Shown here: positions 46,511 to 58,300 of the stretch, piece by piece | Layout of the letters: the number at the start of each line of letters is the position of its first letter | How positions within the stretch are numbered: the first letter of the stretch is position 1 | Origin: Doris montereyensis | Taxonomy: Eukaryota; Mollusca; Gastropoda; Nudibranchia; Dorididae | DNA length: 64,000 nucleotides | Direction of reading: 5' to 3' | NCBI GenBank assembly: GCA_037039925.1 | Contig: JAXRKP010000019.1 | Location: 477,501 to 541,500 of the forward strand | The notes under the pieces: generated by a model | What the model was told of the DNA's origin: nothing | The model's database searches: none | What the model saw: the letters and a program-made list of their open reading frames with translations, nothing else | Program-made: the position numbers and the translations under genes

Positions 46511-46877
46511 ATTTGAGGGTGAAAATGGAAGTAGGTAGAGAGAAACAAGCAAAGCAGAACAGACGAGAAATTAGATGGAAATGCTGCAGAAGAGAGAAAC
46601 GCGACGCATCCACCATCCACACATTCCACGATTTCAGTCACAAAACATTTTGAACATGACGACACACGTGTAGTAACGACCCAGTGGATAAAATTTGAAA
46701 GGAGGCCGTGTGTACCACTAGCACGCCAGCCAAGCACTTTTGGCCCCACGCAGACATTCGCCCCCGCCCCTCAGGTCACAACTTGGGTGTGAAAGTGTCC
46801 GTAGTGATTTGCTCCGTAAAAACAGGAGGAGAAGTCCAACAAGAAAGCAACAATACTGTATGAACAAAATGCTTTGA

Positions 46878-47026
46878 CTAGGAGAATTTCTCAAAGGTAA
46901 ATGATGGATTTTGTGAGGTGTTTGATGTGCCATGAGTAGATGAGGACAGGGTGGCTGCTGAAACTGCCATTTCCTCCTGGTGAAAAACCCGTACTTAGCG
47001 GATGCATGCTGCCATCAACCAAGTTT
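46878..47026 (-). CDS. Candidate C-terminal exon of TLK
   Basis: A very strong acceptor (long CT-rich tract, GGTCGTCTTTCAG) precedes 47026. In one frame the exon ends VSAATLSSSTHGTSNTSQNP then SFTFEKFS and a stop at 46878. In another the first half reads NLVDGSMHPLSTGFSPGGNG. The Ser/Thr-rich composition suits the low-complexity C-terminus of TLK proteins, and a single-base change would join the two readings. The preceding exon for the last kinase helices (RRCLxYRKEDR region) was not found between 47100 and 49190. Assignment to TLK rests on position and strand. Confidence 0.35.
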
Positions 47027-47585
47027 CTGAAAGACGACCAAAAAAGAGAAAGAAAGGGGTTAATTGTTTTTAAAAAATGTTTCATAGTTCAAGCATTCAT
47101 TCTATCAACTTTCATTATTACATTGTAAATACTCAAAAAGAAAGAAAAAAGAAAAAAGAAAAAGGTTTCATAATAATCTATGTAAGGGTGTGACAACACC
47201 CCCCCCCCCTCCCCCAGACTGCCAAGCAGAAAAACTAAAAACTCTCCATCAACTCCACCCCTTCCCTTTTGTCAAATCTTTTAAATTCCAATGCAACAGA
47301 ATAACGACAATTAAAATAAAAGAGAAAAATTTCACACTTAACGGATGACACTGGGGGGAAAAATCAGCTCACAACGACAAAACACACAAAAAATTCCACC
47401 TACTAAATGACTCGTCATACTTTCTAATTTATTAAATTTTTTAGGTTATTGCACAATTACGGAAAACCAAAATAGTAAGCATCTCTGAACTAAGTCAGAC
47501 CAGTCTGTGCTAGAGACAATTTCGTGAGAAGATTTACTTAAAATCTAAAGGAAACTAAAGTAGGCTATATAAGGCACATAAAATA

Positions 47586-47800
47586 ACTGATTTGTTTGTT
47601 TCATTTAAATTCCACCAAATGTGGTACTTTCAGGATCAATTGAGATTTGCGTCATTAAAATTCACCCCATCCACCATGCGTGATGTGATGATCTAAGGGT
47701 AATTTAAGAGGAAACAACAAGACAGTATTAAATCAGTAGAAAATTGAAACGACAAAAAAGGCAGGACCTATCAGTAGTGCCCGCAAACCACCCACGAAAT
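47586..47800 (-). mobile_element. SINE-A pair, antisense, partly nested
   Basis: A truncated tail/core (TTTGTTTGTTTCATTTAAAT) is followed by a second core (AATTCACCCCATCCACCATG) and the 5' end GGACCTATCAGTAGTGCCCG. Confidence 0.72.
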
Positions 47801-48424
47801 AATTGAACTCAAGACTTTGACAACATCGGAAAGACGTATGAAAAACAAGGACATTTTCAGCGTCCTACACTACCAACGACATACGAAGACTCACTTAGAC
47901 TTTAGCTGGGTAGGCTTGAGATAGTCATCAGCAGCTAAAAGCATTACGTCAGGTCGCATTTCTTTTTATATTGCAAGCAGCATGAATGAAATTCTGAAAA
48001 AAAGCATCAAAATGTTGAAGCTTGTAAATAAACAAATATTTCAGTGGGATGTAGTTTTAGATTTATTACAACATAGGCACTGGGTTTGAGCCCCACTTCA
48101 GGTATTTTGTTGTTTGTTTTTTTTCCATCGGGCAAGAAAATGTAACCTATCTGCTCAATTGGACAGCATGGGCGCATACTGCCTGTGCAGATGGCACTAT
48201 TCCCCCCGCCCCCCCCTCTTCCTTTCTCCTACCTAGTGGTTTCCTGTTACCCCCCCTCCCCCCTCCCGGACTGATTTACATCTTGTTTCAGCACCACGAA
48301 GGAAAATGGAGCAGTAAGCCGCCTTTAGAATTTGAGTACTAAGGCGTCACTTTGATTTCTACAAAACGATCTCATCACATGTGGTTGTAAACTGTATGAC
48401 AGGTTTTCAAAATTATTTGAATTA

Positions 48425-48875
48425 TTTCTCCATGGAGTGTGTCCTTTCTTCATGAACTGAAAATCACAATGATCGTCAAATGTGTCCCTTCTTCATGAAC
48501 TGAAAATCACAATGATCGTCAAATGTATCCCTTCTTCATGAACTGAAAATCACAATGATCGTCAAATGTGTCCCTTCTTCATGAACTGAAAATCACAATG
48601 AACGTCAAATGTGTCCCTTCTTCATTAACTGAAAATCACAATGATCGTCAAATGTATCCCTTCTTCATGAACTGAAAATCACAATGATCGTCAAATGTGT
48701 CCCTTCTTCATTAACTGAAAATCACAATGATCATCAAATGTGTCCCTTCTTCATGAACTGAAAATCACAATGATCGTCAAATGTGTCCCTTCTTCGTTAA
48801 CTGAAAATCACAATGATCATCAAATGTGTCCATTCTTCATTAAGCGAAAATCACAATGATCATCAATGGTGGCGA
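48425..48875. repeat. 43-bp minisatellite, about 10 copies, in a TLK intron
   Basis: Units are TGTGTCCCTTCTTCATGAAC then TGAAAATCACAATGATCGTCAAA. Two alternating variants (CATGAAC and CATTAAC) suggest a dimeric higher-order step. Confidence 0.96.
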
Positions 48876-49194
48876 TAGGACACCAGAATTCGAAACCGAG
48901 ACAATATCTAAGGAAATAAACTTTGACGGTATCTACAAAAAAAAGCACAAAATAGTCACCTCGCTTTGCTAGAATTTGTAGGGTTGAAATATTGGCTGTG
49001 CTCATTTTGGAAGAAAAAGCCCAGTGAGGGAGCTGTCTTTTTGATGCTAGCGTCGTTATCTTCCCATATAACTAATCTCAGCCCAAAATGCCTCTAAATC
49101 ATTACAGGAAAAAATTCTTGAATATTTCTTTTTCTCTGTAGGCATTCACAAGTTTTAAAAACGTCTTTTTAAAATGAAAAGAACGGGTACGAAC

Positions 49195-49302
49195 CTTAGC
49201 CTCCTGAGTAACTGGTGGTTTGGCAGCAAACTCTACTTCCGTTGCCTTTAAGATTGTATTCTCTTCTAGAATGGCAGCCTGAGACAGATTGTGCCCGAAA
49301 GG
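49195..49302 (-). CDS. TLK: TLK exon: C-lobe after KPFGHN
   Basis: It encodes [20 protein letters not shown] then [16 protein letters not shown], in phase with the preceding exon. The acceptor CTCCGCCGCAG is good. The donor AAG|GTTCGT is weak for an animal 5' splice site. Confidence 0.92.
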
Positions 49303-52300
49303 CTGCGGCGGAGGGAAAAACAAAAGTTGAATCAAGGTTGAAGTTGTGTCGTTGATTGGTTAATTGATTGAAATCATGCGTGTTTATCTCAGGGAATTAA
49401 GAATTAGGAGGAAGCAGCAAGATAAAGTATGTAACATAAAAAGAGAGGAAAGAAGTAGGACCGACCAGCAGAAGCACCTGCAAACTGTCCACAAAGTTGT
49501 GCCGTAACTTCACAAATGTTCTGCTGCATTTAATTGCACAGGATTTAGCCCTTACTGTGTATTGCTATATGCTCATTTGTTTTGTTTTGTTTCGTTCAAG
49601 TTTATCCTGTCTACCATATGCGGTGATTTAAATATATAATTCAAAGCAAATAGCAAGTTGAAAGACGTAAAAAGTGAAAGGAAAGATTTTGTTTTCTGCT
49701 TTAATGAAGTTTATCCTGTCCACCATATACGTTGATCTCAGGGTGGATTAAGAGAATGGGGAAAGGAAAGAAGCAGAACCTACCGATAACAGGATCAAGC
49801 ATCACCTATTTACCCGCCCACGTTACAAACCCAACATCCACAATAATGCGGGTGAAAGTTCAGGATTTGGGACTAAAATTTAAGTTCAATATAATTAAAG
49901 CCAAAAATAAATACAACTTCACTAGTTTTATGAAGCTAGTAGTCTCATCCTTGTAATATGTAATGGAATTATGTTTCATTAACATTTACCCTGTCCACCA
50001 TAGGCTGTGATCTCAGGGTGAATTGAGAGGAAATAGCAAGAGAAATTTAAGTGAAAGAGTGAAAGGAATGAAGCAGCTGCAGAACCTACCAGCAACTCCC
50101 ATCAACTGTCCAACTATCATGAGCCGTGATAACGGAGGTAAACAGGAAAATGATGACAGTTGATGATCCACAAAACAAACGGTAAAAATGGGGGAATGAT
50201 AGAGGAAACAGTGATAACTTTGTTTGTTTCATTGAAATTCCCCATCCACCATATATGCATTGATTTAAAGTTACCCACATCCACAACTGAGGTGATTTCA
50301 AGGGTATTGGTAGGACTTTTAAATTTTCCCTGACTGACCGGTAGGGATTTTTAACGTGCACAGCGTATTGTGATCTACACACAGGACTCTTCTTTTTACT
50401 ATGGGACTAGGTGTTTTTCTTCCTACCTCGACTAGGGGATTTCGTTAACAAGCTCTTTCGCACAATCCAATCATGACTAGCAATCATATTCACTGACAGT
50501 TCATTCCACGTGTCCTAGATTACAATTATACAATTGTACTCTATAGACTAGGGGGTAACTTTTTACTTGAAAGAAAACTTGAGAAAATTTTTCTATCGTC
50601 TGGACTTGAACCCCACAATATGCAAAAATCTCAGGGTGAATTAAGAGGAAATAGCAAGATCACAGGTGAGACTAAGATAAAGAGTGGAAGAGCTGAAGTA
50701 GGACCTACCAGCAGCACCCGCCAACCACCCACGACAGGGATAGCAAACTTCATCCAAGCGACATGAAAGAAACCGCGATGGCACTTGAACAGAAATCTAG
50801 CTTTAATAGTTGCAAACATCGTCTTATACTAGCCACAAAGCAAACTGTACACACTTAACTGAACAAAAGATATGCTGTACTCACCTTTTTACCATATAAA
50901 CATTGATAAAATATAACACCCACTGACCAAACATCAACTTTGGAAGAAATCTTTGGTGAGTTTACCCACAACAAAGCACTCTGGGGGTAAAACCTGGTGG
51001 GGAGAAGATAAAAAAAAATTTTTTTAAACTTTATTAGAAACATCACATCATCAAATCATAGGATGCAAACAGCCGTGTTTCATTGAATTTTAGCCCCTCC
51101 ATCATATGCCGTGATTTCAGGGTGAATAAGAGATGAAAGATAAATGAAATAGTGAAAGGAAAGACCTACCAGCATAAATCAGCCAACCACCCGCCAGTTT
51201 TAGAGGAAACAGTAAGATCAAAAATAAGTGACAGCAAAGCAGTATGATCTACCAGCATTTCCCTGCAACCGCCTTTAAACAGCAATGACCCCCCCAACGT
51301 AAACAACATTAAACTAAATATCAGAATTTCATTTTCTAACGTTCCTTTTTGTACAAAAAACATTTTAGTCTTGTGAGTAATAATAGCAACAAGGTGGTTT
51401 ACAATGTTACAGACTTGGCACATTTCAGGCACAAAGGAGGACAGCCATTACATTTTCTCTTCATTTTCTAAGCTCATGATTATCTCAAGCAAATCTCATA
51501 TTATGTTTATTATGTGTTAGCATTAATCATCGTCCTTTCTGCTTCCTTTTGTATGTAAACTGACAGGATTCAAATTATTGTATGTGTCAACACTTGACAG
51601 TTTTCTAAAGTAAGTAGTTTCTTCAAAACCGTTACAGCCCGCGAAGCCAGAGCTTAAAGTAAAGTTCCTTCAAGGCTGTTACAGACCATAGAGCCAGAGC
51701 CAGAGCTTAAAGTAAAGTTCCTTCAAGGCCGTTACAGCCCATAGAGCCAGAGCCAGAGCTTAAGTAAAGTTCCTTCAAGGCCGTTACAGCCCATAGAGCC
51801 AGAGCCAGAGCTCAGTAGAAGTTCCTTCAAAGCCGTTACAGCCCATAGAGCCAGAGCCAGAGCTTAAAGTAAAGTTCCTTCAAGGCCTTTACAGCCCATA
51901 GAGCCAGAGCCAGAGCTTAAAGTAAAGTTCCTTCAAGGCCGTTACAGCCCATGGGAGAGCCAGAGCCAGAGCTTAAAGTAAAGTTCCTTCAAGGCCGTTA
52001 CAACCCATAGAGCCAGAGCTTAAAGTAAAGTTCCTTCAAAATATTTTACAGCCCATAGAGCCAGAGCTTAAAGTAAAGTTCCTTCAAACACTGGCTGAGC
52101 CAAGCCAGCAGTAAAAAAAGTTTTCAAGGCGTTACAGCCCATAGAGCCAGAGCTTAAAGTAAAGTTCCTTCAAGGCCGTTACAGCCCATAGAGCCAGAGC
52201 CAGAGCTTAAAAGTTCCTTCAAGGCCGTTACAGCCCCCATAGAGCCAGAGCTTAAAGTAAAGTTCCTTCAAGGCCGTTACAGCCCATAGAGCCAGAGCCA

Positions 52301-55300
52301 GAGCTTAAAAAAAAGTTCCTTCAAGGCCGTTACAGCCCATAGAGCCAGAGCCAGAGCTTAAAGTAAAGTTCCTTCAAATCGTTACAACCCATTAGTACCA
52401 GAGGCAGAGGTTAAAGTAAAGTTCCTTCAAGGCCGTTACAGCCCCATAGAGCCCAGAGCTTAAAGTAAAGTTCCTTCAAGGCCGTTACAACCCATAGAGC
52501 CAGAGCTTAAAAGTAAACATCCTTCAAGGCCGTTACAACCCATAGAGTATTAGAGCTTAAAGTAAAGTTCCTTCAAGGCCGTTACAGCCCATAGAGCCAG
52601 AGCTTAAAGTAAAGTTCTTTCAAGACGTTACAACCCATAGAGCCAGAGCTTAAAGTAAAGTTCCTTTTAAGGCCGTTACAGCCCATAGAGCCAGAGCTTA
52701 AAGTAAAGTTCCTTTAAGGCCGTTACAGCCCATAGAGCCAGAGCTTAAAGTAAAGTTCCTTGAAGGCCGTTACAACCCATAGAGAGCCAGAGCTTAAAGA
52801 AGTTCCTTTAAGGGCAGGTTTAGAGAGTGCCAGAGCTTAAAGTAAAAGTTCCTGTTACAACCCATAGAGCCAGAGCTTAAAGCAAAGTTCCTTCAGGGCC
52901 GTTACAGCCCATAGAGCCAGAGCTTAAAAGTAAAGTTCCTTAAAGGCTGTTACAACCCATAGAGCCAGAGCTTGACAGTTCCTTCAGGGCCGTTACAACC
53001 CATAGAGCCAGAGCTTAAAGTCAAAAGTTCCTTAAAGGCTGTTACAACCCATAGAGCCAGAGCTTAAAGCAAAGTTCCTTCAGGGCCGTTACAGCCCATA
53101 GAGCCAGAGCCAGAGCTTAAATATTATAAGTTCCTTTAAGGCCGTTACAGCCCATAGAGCCAGAGCTTAAAGTAAAGTTCCTTCAAGGCCGTTAAAATCC
53201 ATAGAGCCAGAGCTTAAAGTAAAGTTCCTTCAAGGCCGTTACAACCCATAGAGTGTTGGAAAGCAGAGCCAGAGCTTAAAGTAAAAGTTCCTTAAAGGCC
53301 GTTAAAATCTATAGAGCCAGAGCTGAAAGTAAAGTTCCTTCAAGGTCGTTACAGCCCATAGAGCCAGAGCCAGAGCTTAAAGTAAAGTTCCTTAAAGGCC
53401 GTTACAACTCATAGAAAAAGATGATAGTAACCCCACCTCCTGGACAGGACACTAATCTAATGCAAGTTTTACTCCCAAGGTAGTGCTTGTACCCACTTGC
53501 ACCTGGGTCAAGGGGGGAAAATATGTGTTAGAGTGTCTTGAACATTTTGTCCGAAGTGGTTTACTAGGATTTGAACCTGGGACCTCATGATCCAAGTCTG
53601 ACAGCCTAACCACTCAGCCACCGATGTTACACATGTTGGAAAGGGAAGAAAGAAATGGCCGACACTGCCCAAGATGCAAATCATGATTTTCCCATATTAC
53701 TCCACATAATTGACAAAATGTGAGGCAGACAACATACCAGTAAGTACCCGCCCCTTGGGAAGTAAGGTCCATCCCAATTTCTGGGTGGAAGCTGGACTCG
53801 TCCATCACCTTACTGAGTCCAAAGTCAGTAATCTTTATCTCTCCACTCACGGACCCGCTACCAAGAAGGATGTTCCCTGCAAACAAAGACAGATCACTCA
53901 TTATTTCACTCACTCTCAGTCTCCAGCAACAGCGAGCTGACTGTCAACAGGACATATATGTATAAGAGACAAATTAATCAGAATCAAACAAGTCTATTTT
54001 TATTTCTCTATAGTACATAATTCATCAAAATATTCCTTACATAGCTTCTTCTCACTGTAAAGCTGAATTCCTCCCCAAGAAATTTACTTCACTCAGCTTT
54101 GTTTACTTTCACGTTAAATGTATAATTCCATGAATACAGTATTCTGCATAAAGAAAGAGACATTTCTTATAACAAATAAAACCACCTTGGGTGATATGAA
54201 AAATGAACTTAGTTAGCAGGGTGCCACATAGTGTGAAGCAGAACTAACTGGTGATAATAATCACCTCCTGGTCAGGATTTTAGTCTGTCACAGACTCTGA
54301 CTCCCAAGTTGGAGCTTGTACCCATTTGCACCTGGGTCCAGTTGAGGAAAGAGCTTTACATTTCCTGGGTCCAGTTACAGCTTATGGACCCATTTGCACC
54401 TGGGTCCAGTTGAGAAAGGCTTACTCCCAAGTTGGAGCTTGTACCCATTTGCACCTGGGTCCAGTTGAGAAAGGCTTACTCCCAAGTTGGAGCTTGTACC
54501 CATTTTGCACCTGGGTCCAGTTGAGAAAGGCTCTTACTCCCAAGTTGGAGCTTGTACCCATTTGCACCTGGGTCCAGTTGGGAAAATATAGATTAAATGT
54601 TTTTTTCCAAGGACCATAACGTTGGCACTAGCTTTGCTCGGATTTGAACCCAGGACCTCAAGATCCCAAGTCCAGCAGCCAATGATGCCAATTTCAAATC
54701 TATAGCCACATTTAATTCTATATGGTGTGGGTAAAATTATGTTGTGTTACATTTCTTATATCCGTACACCAGAAGGTAGAATGTGAACTGATGGAGAAAG
54801 AGACATTTCTTTTAATATAAATAAAAACCAATTTGGGTGATTTGAAAAAATGTACTTAGTCAGCAGGGTGCCAACTTGGGGCAGGCTATGTATAAAATGT
54901 GCTAGTTTACCTGGCTTGAGGTCATAATGTATCACAGGTGGTTTTATCTCGTTGAGATAGCGAAGCGCGCTGACCGTCTGACTAATGATGGAGCGCGCCT
55001 CTTTCTCTGGAATGCTCTTGTTTTGTTTCAAATAGAAATCAAGGTCATTTCCTTTCTGATATTCTAACACAGTACAGAACCTGAAATGAAAGGATGAAAT
55101 ACAACAAAAGTTAATACCCAATGCAATCATTTCCTTTCTGATATTCTAACATAGTACTGAATTTGAAATAATAACTTGGAATACACAGGGTGTCCAGCAC
55201 AAAGTCAACTGAAAATTTCCTACCTCAATACAAAAAATCCTACCTAGGAAATGAAATACTCCCCGACGCTAGAAAACGGAGAACAGCATAAATATTTCCA

Positions 55301-58300
55301 ATTTCAATCCATTGTTATAAATTGTTAATTCAAATCATAAGTGAATGACTATCTAGCGCATCTCAATGAAATGAAAAGTGATCACACATTTCTTTAATGT
55401 TTCACTTTGGATTAATAATATTTCACTTAATTTTAGCATTCTCCCACACATTTGGAAAAAAATATTTCTGATAGCTGATAGATCTAGTAGTGATAGATCT
55501 ACCCCCATCATTTCACAAAACATGCGAACAGTGCAAAAATAAATTTTTTAATATATTTTTTTATCTCCTTTCGAAAAATGAATCAAACACAAGAGTGACA
55601 ATATCCATAGCCTAAACACACGCACAAATACTTACTCAGTCTACCGAGGAGAAAATGAGGTTTGGAAGGCTTTTTTCTATAACTTGATTGAACTGCGAAT
55701 TACAAATTTTCCTCTGTTCTACTTTTAACCACCACCACCCCCAACCACGGTCTCTCTCTTTCTTTCTCAGGATCAAAAACTTAAAACTAGATCTGGTTTT
55801 TAATTGACTGCAACGTAAAACATCTACTCACCTCCTCCCTAGTAAAAATCTCCATTATGGCAACCACCCCACCCCCTCTTTCTTTCTTCTTCAATAAAAC
55901 TGGAATCTAGATCTAGATCGGAATCTAGTATTACTGTATACTTTAGTACATGATTGCCTTCTTCCTGGTTCTACCCTTTCCCACCCATGTCTACACTGTA
56001 GTGTAAGACAATCGTTATTTCGCTTTCTCTCACAATACCGTATGTCAATTCAGTCGCCTCTTATTTTGCCATCATATGTTTTCACATCCACTTTCTTCAC
56101 GCTCTCCCTTCCCCACCTCTATTCTGCTATCAGGCCGTGCGTGCATGATATCCCTTATATCATCCAACCTCCTCTATTCTTACTAAACACTTGCATTTGC
56201 CTTTCGGTCATCCGCAAACTCCGACTCTCCATATATACTCTCTCTCTAATACTAATACACACATGTGCGATTGGTCGCATTAAACACACACAAACATTCT
56301 GTCTAGCCTTCTTACACACACACGTGCGCAATCAGACTTAAAATATGCACATTGCCCTCTGTCTCTCTCCCTTTGACACAAACCATACAACAACGTGCGC
56401 GATCGGCTTTTTAACACACAACATTCTTAATCTCTCCAGAGTAAAAGTTAAATTGAAGAAAGGAGCCTGGGCCGTAGATAACAGTTCATGGTATTGTATA
56501 GGCGTTAAAACTAAAGAAAGTATTGAGAGCTTTGTGTCGAAATCCGATACTAATTTCCCAGGCAAACTTAATAATTTTAAAGAAGGTATCGGAATCGTTT
56601 AGTTTCAACATGAAAGAATCGCCAAACAGCAAAGCATGCATGACCGGAAATGGATGACAAAATGATCATTCATCGTCCACGATCTTACTCGCATTTTCCT
56701 ATTTCGCGGTGCCGATAATTGTTCAGGTCTACTTCGATTTCCCTGATTTTCCCTCATGTTCGTCCTCAATACATCATTTCCCCTGGTATTTTCTCGACCG
56801 GGAAACATTTTTTTCGTTTTCAAGGATTTCCTGATGCATGGAAACCCTGTTTTTACCACATGAGCCCCATTTCCTATTTATTTTCCTACCCAAAACATCA
56901 ATTTCCGACCATTCCAGACCTTTCAGACCTGAGTATGAAAAAACTGACATATTTCCAACCCTGAATACAACAAGAGTTAAAACCCAATACAATCAGTTCC
57001 CTTTCTGATATGACAGGTTTCACAAAAAACGCAAATAGTCGCAGAGGGGAGGGGGGTACAGGTTCAGAGTGCTGATGGGGCTAAGGGTGGGCACGGCACG
57101 TAACTGGTACACGACCAAGAACTTTCAATTATGCCCCTTGACTGAAAAACATGACTTTTAAAAGCTCATTTACTCGCCTCACTGGACTTTGCTTTCTCTT
57201 AAAGTCATATATCTGGAATTCTCAGGTTCTAAGCTTTAACATGGTATATAACACTTGTAAGAAAAATAACATTTAAATCTTGACAAAAGAGGGGAATGGA
57301 GATGGACCCTTTTGCGAAACCTGCTATATTCTACCACAGCACTGAATTTGAAATGAAAGGATGGAACACAATTAAAGTTAAATCCCAATATAATCATTTC
57401 CTTTTTGATATTCTTGTGAACATGTAATTGGTCTCAATTCACAGGCCTATCTCACATCTAGCCCAGATTGATCAAACTGGCGACAGCAATAAAAAAGAAA
57501 AGAAAAAATAACAAAACAAAACATGCCCTGTGATAGAAAGTCAGAAAACGTACTAGTATGTATTAGCAGTTATCACACTCTATATCATAGGTGAGGACGA
57601 GCGTCAGATATATTTTTGTCCCTTTCTCTTCTCTACTGATCAATCATTGTGTGTTTGTACTTACGAATTATTGTCAATCTCAAAGACATCAAACAGCTTG
57701 ACAATGCGTGGATGGTCCAGACTTTTTGTGAATATTGTATTCCCTGAGAGCGTGCCTGAGGACACAGAACAGAGAAGAATTATGGTTAGTACACTGCTAC
57801 ACATTGTAGGATTACAGACAACGGCTTTAAAAACATTGACCTTACTGTATTATACAGAAAAAGAAGTTAAACTTGTTGCCATTCAAAAAGAAGGATTACA
57901 AGTATAAAAGATAACAAGATTAACCTCCAATAAAGCCAAGACTGACTATGGCCCTAGAATTTCAATCATTAAAGCCATTTTTATTTTAAGTCTAAAACAA
58001 AGTAAGAACTATGTAAACATATCATGACAGAGAATTATTATTCTCATCCAACCCAACAGAGGTTCATTTATCTTATAATGCAAAAAGTTCAAAACAGACA
58101 ATCCAAAAACATAAAAACAAATTTAACATGAGCTATTCATATCTATTTCACATGTAAGTCATCTTTTCTCTCATAAAATGTGATACAAAAACCTTGAAGA
58201 TTCATGTTTTAAAACAGCCCTGCAAGTTTGATAACTATATTTGGCTCCACAAAGCCAAAACAAACGATTTTGTTTGTTGACTGCGAGGATATTTACTTTA

